Shown: positions 59,501-64,000 of the stretch, piece after piece | Layout of the letters: every line of letters begins with the position of its first letter | How positions within the stretch are numbered: position 1 is the first letter of the stretch | Made by a program: the position numbers and the translations under genes | Notes under the pieces: model-generated | The model's input: only the letters and a program-made list of their open reading frames with translations | What the model was told of the DNA's origin: nothing | Database searches by the model: none | Source: Marinococcus halophilus | Lineage (GTDB): Bacteria > Bacillota > Bacilli > Bacillales > Marinococcaceae | Reading direction: 5' to 3' | DNA length: 64,000 nt | Assembly: GCF_002265875.1 (NCBI RefSeq) | Contig: NZ_NPFA01000005.1 | Coordinates: 142,096 to 206,095, forward strand

Positions 59501-60967
59501 CTAGAAAAAATTCAGAGCTTCCGGATTAGTGTTACGGAAGATGTGTTTTGTTTCGGTATACTCTTCCATGCCGACCTTGCCAAGTTCACGGCCGATGCCG
59601 GACTGCTTGTAGCCGCCCCAAGGAGCCTGGGCAAAGTAAGGATGGAAGTCGTTGATCCAGACAGTACCAAGACGAAGACCGGAAGCCACTCGCTCGGCTT
59701 TGCTGATGTCTGTGGTAAACGTAGCACCGGCAAGACCGTAAACCGTATCGTTCGCTTTTTCCACGGCTTCTTCTTCAGAGGTGAAGGTTTCCACGGTGAG
59801 TACCGGTCCGAAGATTTCTTCCTGCACGATTCTCATGTCGGTGCGGCAGTCGGTAAAGATCGTCGGCAGAAGGAAGAAACCTTTTTGGAGTGTTTCGTCG
59901 TTCGGGCGTGCGCCGCCAACAGCAACTGTTGCTCCTTCTTGTTTACCGATTTCGATATAATTTTCGACCTTGCTCAGGTGCTCTGCGGAAATAAGCGGTC
60001 CCATCTGTGTTTCTTCATCCTGTCCACTGCCGAGACGAATGTTTTTCACCCGGTCGACGAGCGTGTTGACAAAATCATCATGGATGGACTCCTCCACCAG
60101 CAGCCGTGCTCCAGCGGAACAAACCTGGCCGGCATGGAAGAAAGCAGCGTTTAGGGCCTGATCCACGGCAAGATCGAAATCAGCATCGGCGAAAACAATG
60201 TTAGGGTTTTTGCCGCCAAGTTCAAGCGCGATCTTTTTCATATTGGATGTAGCGGACTGCATAATTTTACGTCCGGTCTCAATACCGCCTGTAAAGGAAA
60301 TCAAGTCCACGTCTACGCTTTCGGAAAGCTCTGCCCCTACGTCTGTGCCTTTTCCGAGTACAAGGTTGGCAACTCCCGCCGGAAGGCCGGCTTCCTCCAT
60401 CAGCTGAAATACCTTCACGGTCGTAAGTGGCGTAATCTCGCTTGGCTTCACAATGATGGTGTTTCCGGTCGCAATAGCCGGCGCGATCTTCCATGCTGCC
60501 TGCAGAAGCGGGTAGTTCCAGGGGGTGATTTGACCGCATACGCCGACAGGCTCACGGACAATTTTGCTGTCGGAGTCTGGAAGCGGAGAAGCAATATATT
60601 CACCCCCATCTTTGTCGGCCAGGCCGGCAAAGTAATGGAATACCCCGGCGATATCATCCATATCGTCACGGCTTTCACTCATAGTTTTTCCAGTATCGAG
60701 CGTTTCGAGTTCTGCGAGTTCTTCTTTATCCCGCTCGATGAGCTGGGCAATTTTTAATACATACGCTCCGCGCTCCGAAGCGGGGATAGAGGCCCAGGTG
60801 CCTTTATCGAATGCACGGCGGGCAGCCTGTACTGCTTTTACAGCGTCCTCACGGGACCCTTCCACTGCCTGTGTAATAATGCTTTGGTCAAGCGGGTTAA
60901 TGATGTCCCGGGTTTCGCCGTTAGCAGCTTCTACCCATTCGCCGTCAATGTACATGCGAATATCCAT
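59501..60967 (-). CDS. gbsA: Betaine aldehyde dehydrogenase GbsA/BetB
   Basis: 488 residues from ATG at 60967 (TAGGAGGCAA upstream). ALDH motifs: Asn151 in TPWNYPL, Lys174 in VKPSE, Glu249 in LELGGKNP and catalytic Cys283 in GQVCSAGAR. It oxidises betaine aldehyde to the osmoprotectant glycine betaine with NAD(P). First gene of the minus-strand operon, divergent from gbsR, with a SigA promoter and candidate operator upstream. Confidence 0.94.
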   Translation of the reverse strand: MDIRMYIDGEWVEAANGETRDIINPLDQSIITQAVEGSREDAVKAVQAARRAFDKGTWASIPASERGAYVLKIAQLIERDKEELAELETLDTGKTMSESRDDMDDIAGVFHYFAGLADKDGGEYIASPLPDSDSKIVREPVGVCGQITPWNYPLLQAAWKIAPAIATGNTIIVKPSEITPLTTVKVFQLMEEAGLPAGVANLVLGKGTDVGAELSESVDVDLISFTGGIETGRKIMQSATSNMKKIALELGGKNPNIVFADADFDLAVDQALNAAFFHAGQVCSAGARLLVEESIHDDFVNTLVDRVKNIRLGSGQDEETQMGPLISAEHLSKVENYIEIGKQEGATVAVGGARPNDETLQKGFFLLPTIFTDCRTDMRIVQEEIFGPVLTVETFTSEEEAVEKANDTVYGLAGATFTTDISKAERVASGLRLGTVWINDFHPYFAQAPWGGYKQSGIGRELGKVGMEEYTETKHIFRNTNPEALNFF

Positions 60968-61001
60968 ATATATTTGCCTCCTATGTATTAATTTTGTTAA
61001 A

Positions 61002-61021
61002 AAAATATTTAACGTTTTGAA
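61002..61021. promoter_or_regulatory. Candidate GbsR operator, copy 1 (gbsA side)
   Basis: AAAATATTTAACGTTTTGAA on the plus strand, 17 of 20 identical to copy 2. It starts 8 bp downstream of the gbsA -10, a roadblock position. Confidence 0.6.
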
Positions 61022-61028
61022 CAATTTA

Positions 61029-61057
61029 AATCTAACAGCTTTCAATCATCTTGTCAA
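61029..61057 (-). promoter_or_regulatory. SigA promoter of gbsA
   Basis: Minus-strand TTGACA, 17-bp spacer, TAGATT; about 60 nt from -10 to the gbsA start codon. Confidence 0.75.
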
Positions 61058-61221
61058 AGAACTGCTTGGAAACCTTTTGAAAACGCCGGAAATTGTTACC
61101 CTGAAATAAATTTAAAAAAGATTTATGAGGCTCTCTCGCGCGCGTGCGAAAATATCCGAAGGCTTTTTATTTCCCCGGGAATAAACATAAAAAGCACAGG
61201 CCAATATTTTTGATTAGGCAT

Positions 61222-61249
61222 TTGACAAGAAATTTTTATACGTTAAGAT
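61222..61249 (+). promoter_or_regulatory. SigA promoter of gbsR
   Basis: TTGACA, 16-bp spacer, TAAGAT, 60 nt before the gbsR start codon. The 61058-61221 stretch between the divergent promoters contains no other clear element. Confidence 0.75.
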
Positions 61250-61264
61250 TAGAGACTGTGAAGA

Positions 61265-61284
61265 AAATATTTAACAAATTGAAT
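61265..61284. promoter_or_regulatory. Candidate GbsR operator, copy 2 (gbsR side)
   Basis: AAAATATTTAACAAATTGAA, starting 16 bp after the gbsR -10 and 26 bp before the ATG; same orientation on the plus strand as copy 1. Confidence 0.6.
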
Positions 61285-61309
61285 TTTTTTAATAGAAAAG
61301 GAGGGGCCC

Positions 61310-61879
61310 ATGACGGATTCTCATCACCAGGATGAATGGAGGGAGTCACTCGAAAGCGCCAAAGACATTATCATTGATTCCCTGGCAGAGACCATGGATT
61401 TGTACGGTGTTACAAGAAGCGTTGGCACTTTGTATGGGACAATGTATGTTGAAGGCGATATGACGCTGGATGAAATGAGAGAAAAACTCGGAATGAGTAA
61501 ACCGAGTATGAGTACCGGGGTGCGGAAGCTGCAGGAGTTTAACGTCGTAAAAAAAACACACCGGCGCGGAAAGCGAAAGCAGACCTACGTAGCCGAAAAG
61601 GATTTCTTCCGTTTTTTCAGCAACTTTTTTACCCAGCAATGGGAAAGAGAAGTGCGGACAAACTTGAGCGCCATCGAAAGCGCCTGGGAACAACTAGACA
61701 TGCTGATTCAGTCGGAAGAAGCAGAAGATTCCATAAAAGAAGAAGCCCGGGAGATTCAGCGAATTCTCAGCCAGTCGATTAAGTACTATAAATGGCTGGG
61801 TCGTCTCGTGGAGTCTATTGAAACGGGAGAGCTGTTTAAATATATTCCAGTTGAAGAAGACGATGAAAAAGAGAGATAA
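61310..61879 (+). CDS. gbsR: GbsR choline-responsive repressor
   Basis: 189-residue MarR-like regulator of the GbsR group. The N-terminal helical part SAKDIIIDSLAETMDLYGVT precedes a winged helix-turn-helix MTLDEMREKLGMSKPSMSTG, then VRKLQEFNVVKKTHRRGKRK, and a C-terminal helical dimer domain. In B. subtilis GbsR senses choline and represses gbsAB and opuB. Here it is divergent from gbsA and followed by the symporter gene. ATG follows AAAGGAGGGG. Confidence 0.94.
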   Translation: MTDSHHQDEWRESLESAKDIIIDSLAETMDLYGVTRSVGTLYGTMYVEGDMTLDEMREKLGMSKPSMSTGVRKLQEFNVVKKTHRRGKRKQTYVAEKDFFRFFSNFFTQQWEREVRTNLSAIESAWEQLDMLIQSEEAEDSIKEEAREIQRILSQSIKYYKWLGRLVESIETGELFKYIPVEEDDEKER

Positions 61880-61898
61880 CAGCTTTACATTATCTCTC
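61871..61898 (+). other. Hairpin at the gbsR stop codon
   Basis: GAGAGATAA/TTATCTCTC nine-bp stem with a 10-nt loop, including the gbsR stop codon, without a T run. Possible attenuator between gbsR and the symporter. Confidence 0.45.
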
Positions 61899-61912
61899 TA
61901 GGGATACTTTTC

Positions 61913-61922
61913 AAAATATTTA
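61913..61922. promoter_or_regulatory. Weaker copy of the gbs element before the symporter
   Basis: AAAATATTTA followed by GAATTTTAT, identical to the first ten bases of copies 1 and 2 but diverging afterwards; 30 bp before the symporter start. Confidence 0.3.
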
Positions 61923-61951
61923 GAATTTTATAAAAAATTGAGGTGTTGCTT

Positions 61952-63589
61952 GTGATAGAGAAAAATTTAAACTTAATAAAGAGTCTGGGATTCGTCCTTT
62001 TGGTAGCAGCGGTACTGATTTACATAATTGCTACTGGTGACGAAGTGATGTGGAGCGGCTTTATTGCCATGCTTGTTTTCTATGCTTTGATGTATTATGT
62101 CGGCGCCTATTTTGCCGCTAAAAAATCTGATTCCCTCGACGACATGATGGTGGCCAAACGCAGTCTACCGCTTGTAGTCATGATTTTCACCATGGCTGCC
62201 ACCTGGGTAGGCGGTGGTTATATTAACGGTACCGCAGAATCAACATACGTTGACGGCCTCGTATGGGCCCAGGCGCCCTGGGGTTATGCCCTCAGTCTTA
62301 TTATTGGCGGTATTTTTTATGCCAGAAAAATGAGGCGCTACGAATTCAAAACCATTATTGATCCGCTCGAACAGCGGTTTGGGAAGAAAATGGGTGGTCT
62401 GCTGTATCTTCCGGCGCTCCTGGGGGAAGTGTTCTGGAGTGGCGCGATTCTAACAGCACTAGGCACTACATTTGGTACTATTTTAGGGATCAATTTTACG
62501 ACGTCGATTGTTATTTCAGCCATTATTGCGATCGCCTACACCGTATTTGGCGGCATGTGGGCGGTTGCTTATACAGACCTTTTACAGATGATTCTGCTGT
62601 TGGGCGGTTTGTTTCTAGTGCTGCCGTTTGCCTTTGGCAGCACCGGCAGCTTGAGCGTAAACTGGAACGAGTATCAGGCAGATCTTGGGTCCTATGCGAA
62701 CCTTTTTCCGCCGCTTGACGGGTGGAATCATCCGGAATGGGGCAACTATTTCTGGAACTGGTGGGACTATGCCTTTCTATTGATTTTCGGCGGCATTGCC
62801 TGGCAGGTATATTTCCAGCGCGTGCTTTCCGCTAAAGATGAAAAAACGGCGATGTGGTTTTCGATCATTGCCGGTGTCGTATGTATTATTGCGGCTGTCC
62901 CTGCTGTTCTTATTGGTATAATCGGCTATAATGTTGACTGGGCATCCTTTGGCACTTCAGCTCCGGAAACAGGGGCCATGGTACTGCCGGAGGTGCTCCA
63001 GCATCTGACGCCGGGATGGGTAGCAGCGATTGGCCTCGGGGCTCTTGCCGCAGCTGTTATGTCCTCCATGGACTCTTCGATTCTATCCGCATCCTCGATG
63101 GCTTCATGGAACATATACCGTCCGCTGATTCGTCCGGAAGCATCCAACGATGAATTGAAAAAAGTGATTAAGACCTCGATTGTGATTATCGGGGCGGCTT
63201 CTACCCTGATTGCTTTAAATGTTGGAAGTGTATATACCCTGTGGTACCTTGCATCGGATTTGATTTTTTGTATTTTATTCCCGCAGCTGACTATGGCGCT
63301 GTTTTATAAAAATGCGAATGTGTACGGTTCTCTTACGGCATTTATCGTATCTGTCTTTTTACGTCTTGGTGGCGGGGAGCCCGCGATCGGCCTGCCGGTC
63401 TTCCTTCCGTACCCAATGATTGAAGACGGGATTGTGCTTTTTCCTTTCCGTACGGTGATTGTGATCATTGCTTTTATTCTCATATTTATTGTTTCTGAAG
63501 CTACGAAGAAAAAGGCAGTTCCGAAGCCGCTTCTCATGCCATATGAACGAAATGACAACGAAGCTTTGGAAAAACAGCCATCCAAATAA
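61952..63589 (+). CDS. Sodium:choline symporter resembling CHT1 (SSS family)
   Basis: 545 residues from GTG at 61952 (TGAGGTG 6 nt upstream; a GTG three codons earlier overlaps that site). Sodium:solute symporter with about 12-13 membrane segments. AATWVGGGYINGTAE (82-96), WAQAPWGYALSLIIGG (105-120), KMGGLLYLPALLGEVFW (146-162) and, further on, GGIAWQVYFQRVLSAKDEK and MSSMDSSILSASSM resemble the neuronal high-affinity choline transporter CHT1 (SLC5A7) much more than proline or pantothenate carriers. With gbsR and the choline oxidation genes, choline import is the likely role. The last segment ends in a short basic tail. Confidence 0.85.
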   Translation: MIEKNLNLIKSLGFVLLVAAVLIYIIATGDEVMWSGFIAMLVFYALMYYVGAYFAAKKSDSLDDMMVAKRSLPLVVMIFTMAATWVGGGYINGTAESTYVDGLVWAQAPWGYALSLIIGGIFYARKMRRYEFKTIIDPLEQRFGKKMGGLLYLPALLGEVFWSGAILTALGTTFGTILGINFTTSIVISAIIAIAYTVFGGMWAVAYTDLLQMILLLGGLFLVLPFAFGSTGSLSVNWNEYQADLGSYANLFPPLDGWNHPEWGNYFWNWWDYAFLLIFGGIAWQVYFQRVLSAKDEKTAMWFSIIAGVVCIIAAVPAVLIGIIGYNVDWASFGTSAPETGAMVLPEVLQHLTPGWVAAIGLGALAAAVMSSMDSSILSASSMASWNIYRPLIRPEASNDELKKVIKTSIVIIGAASTLIALNVGSVYTLWYLASDLIFCILFPQLTMALFYKNANVYGSLTAFIVSVFLRLGGGEPAIGLPVFLPYPMIEDGIVLFPFRTVIVIIAFILIFIVSEATKKKAVPKPLLMPYERNDNEALEKQPSK

Positions 63590-63602
63590 AATCAAAAAAA
63601 AG

Positions 63603-63634
63603 AGCCTGGAAGCAGCAATGCTTTCAGGCTTTTT
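63603..63634 (+). terminator. Terminator after the symporter gene
   Basis: AGCCTGGAAGC/GCTTTCAGGCT stem (one G-U), 6-nt loop, five T. The following ~270 bp (63635-63902) are AT-rich with no gene or clear element. Confidence 0.92.
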
Positions 63635-63902
63635 GGCGTACAGCGCCGCATATACAGAGAAAAACAGCTTCTACAGCTGTATACTGAAGCTTAGGAAGTT
63701 TTCGGGAAGGTCAACATACCTAACGGCGTTCAGTGCATCTATATTAACATATTTCCTTTATTTGTCCATTAAACATAAAAAAGAATAGCTATAATTAATG
63801 CTGTTTTTTAGCTGATATGTGCTTTTTATGCCGATGAGCGCCTGTTTTATTTCCTCTTATGTTGCAGGTTTGCTAACAATTATTTCCATTAAAAATAAAA
63901 AA

Positions 63903-63986
63903 GAGACAGAATCCCCGTTGATACGGTACGATGACATCGACGAAAACACCATCGAGAAAGGATTCTGCCTCATGTCTACCGTATCA
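63903..63986 (+). repeat. Interleaved inverted repeats around a start codon
   Basis: Arm A GAGACAGAATCC (63903-63914) pairs with GGATTCTGCCTC (63960-63971), 11 of 12. Arm B TGATACGGTA (63919-63928) pairs perfectly with TACCGTATCA (63977-63986). The order A-B-A'-B' could form a pseudoknot that covers the ribosome-binding site and first codons of the ORF at 63972. Confidence 0.6.
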
Positions 63987-64000
63987 TATTCCTCCTGCAT
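63972..64000 (+). CDS. Start of an unidentified ORF (cut by window end)
   Basis: ATG followed by nine further codons (MSTVSYSSC...) to the window edge, with AAAGGA 12 nt upstream. Too short to assign. The structured leader with terminal-looking inverted repeats suggests, weakly, a transposase gene at the left end of an insertion sequence. Confidence 0.3.

Noticed and set aside
61163..61182. CCCGGG-centred near-palindrome in the gbs intergenic region (TATTTCCCCGGGAATAAA)
   Set aside because: Resembles an NBS, but an extra C shifts one arm relative to the other so the 14-bp consensus is not met.
63618..63788. Short ORF running out of the symporter terminator
   Set aside because: Its ATG lies inside the terminator hairpin and it has no ribosome-binding site or family resemblance.

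Overview
The window is chromosomal DNA from a Gram-positive member of the Bacillaceae and contains the replication origin. The order gdpP-yybS / rpsR-ssb-rpsF-ychF / yyaC / spo0J-soj-noc-rsmG-mnmG-mnmE-jag-rnpA-rpmH / oriC / dnaA-dnaN-yaaA-recF-remB-gyrB-gyrA / guaB-dacA-pdxST-serS / tRNA-Ser-tadA-scRNA-dnaX-ebfC-recR-yaaL is the classic Bacillus origin neighbourhood. A choline-to-glycine-betaine cluster, acidic extracellular lipoproteins and a high content of acidic residues suggest a moderately halophilic or haloalkaliphilic bacillus; that lifestyle is inference.

Layout. From 1 to 16949 nearly all genes are on the minus strand, and from 17573 to 56264 nearly all are on the plus strand, so genes point away from oriC on both arms. 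oriC is split by dnaA: a DnaA-box cluster at 17094-17354 upstream, and a second at 18915-19047 with consensus boxes, DnaA-trio repeats and an AT-rich unwinding region between dnaA and dnaN. Two parS sites (6282, 8750) and two perfect Noc-binding palindromes (9859, 29535) mark the origin domain. Canonical neighbours that are absent include spoIIIJ/yidC1 (between rnpA and jag), the rRNA operon after gyrA, dck/dgk after serS, and bofA after yaaL.

Accessory blocks on the right arm: (i) 34.2-41.6 kb, an Lrp-type regulator, a DUF3899 protein and an oppABCDF peptide importer placed between serS and tRNA-Ser; (ii) 46.1-55.3 kb, a sugar-uptake locus with binding protein, YesM/YesN-type two-component system, two permeases, GH1 glycosidase and ROK kinase, carrying two cre-like sites and no ATPase gene of its own; (iii) 55.4-56.3 kb, an aldo/keto reductase; (iv) 56.3-63.6 kb, a choline locus with GbsB-type iron alcohol dehydrogenase, GMC-type choline dehydrogenase, GbsA betaine aldehyde dehydrogenase, a divergent GbsR regulator and a Na+ symporter closely resembling the animal neuronal choline transporter CHT1. 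A 20-bp element sits just downstream of both divergent gbs promoters, with a weaker copy before the symporter, and is a good candidate GbsR operator.

The last 100 bases hold two interleaved inverted repeats around the start codon of an ORF that runs off the window; this may be the tip of a mobile element, but it cannot be identified from here. No CRISPR array, prophage or complete insertion sequence was seen.
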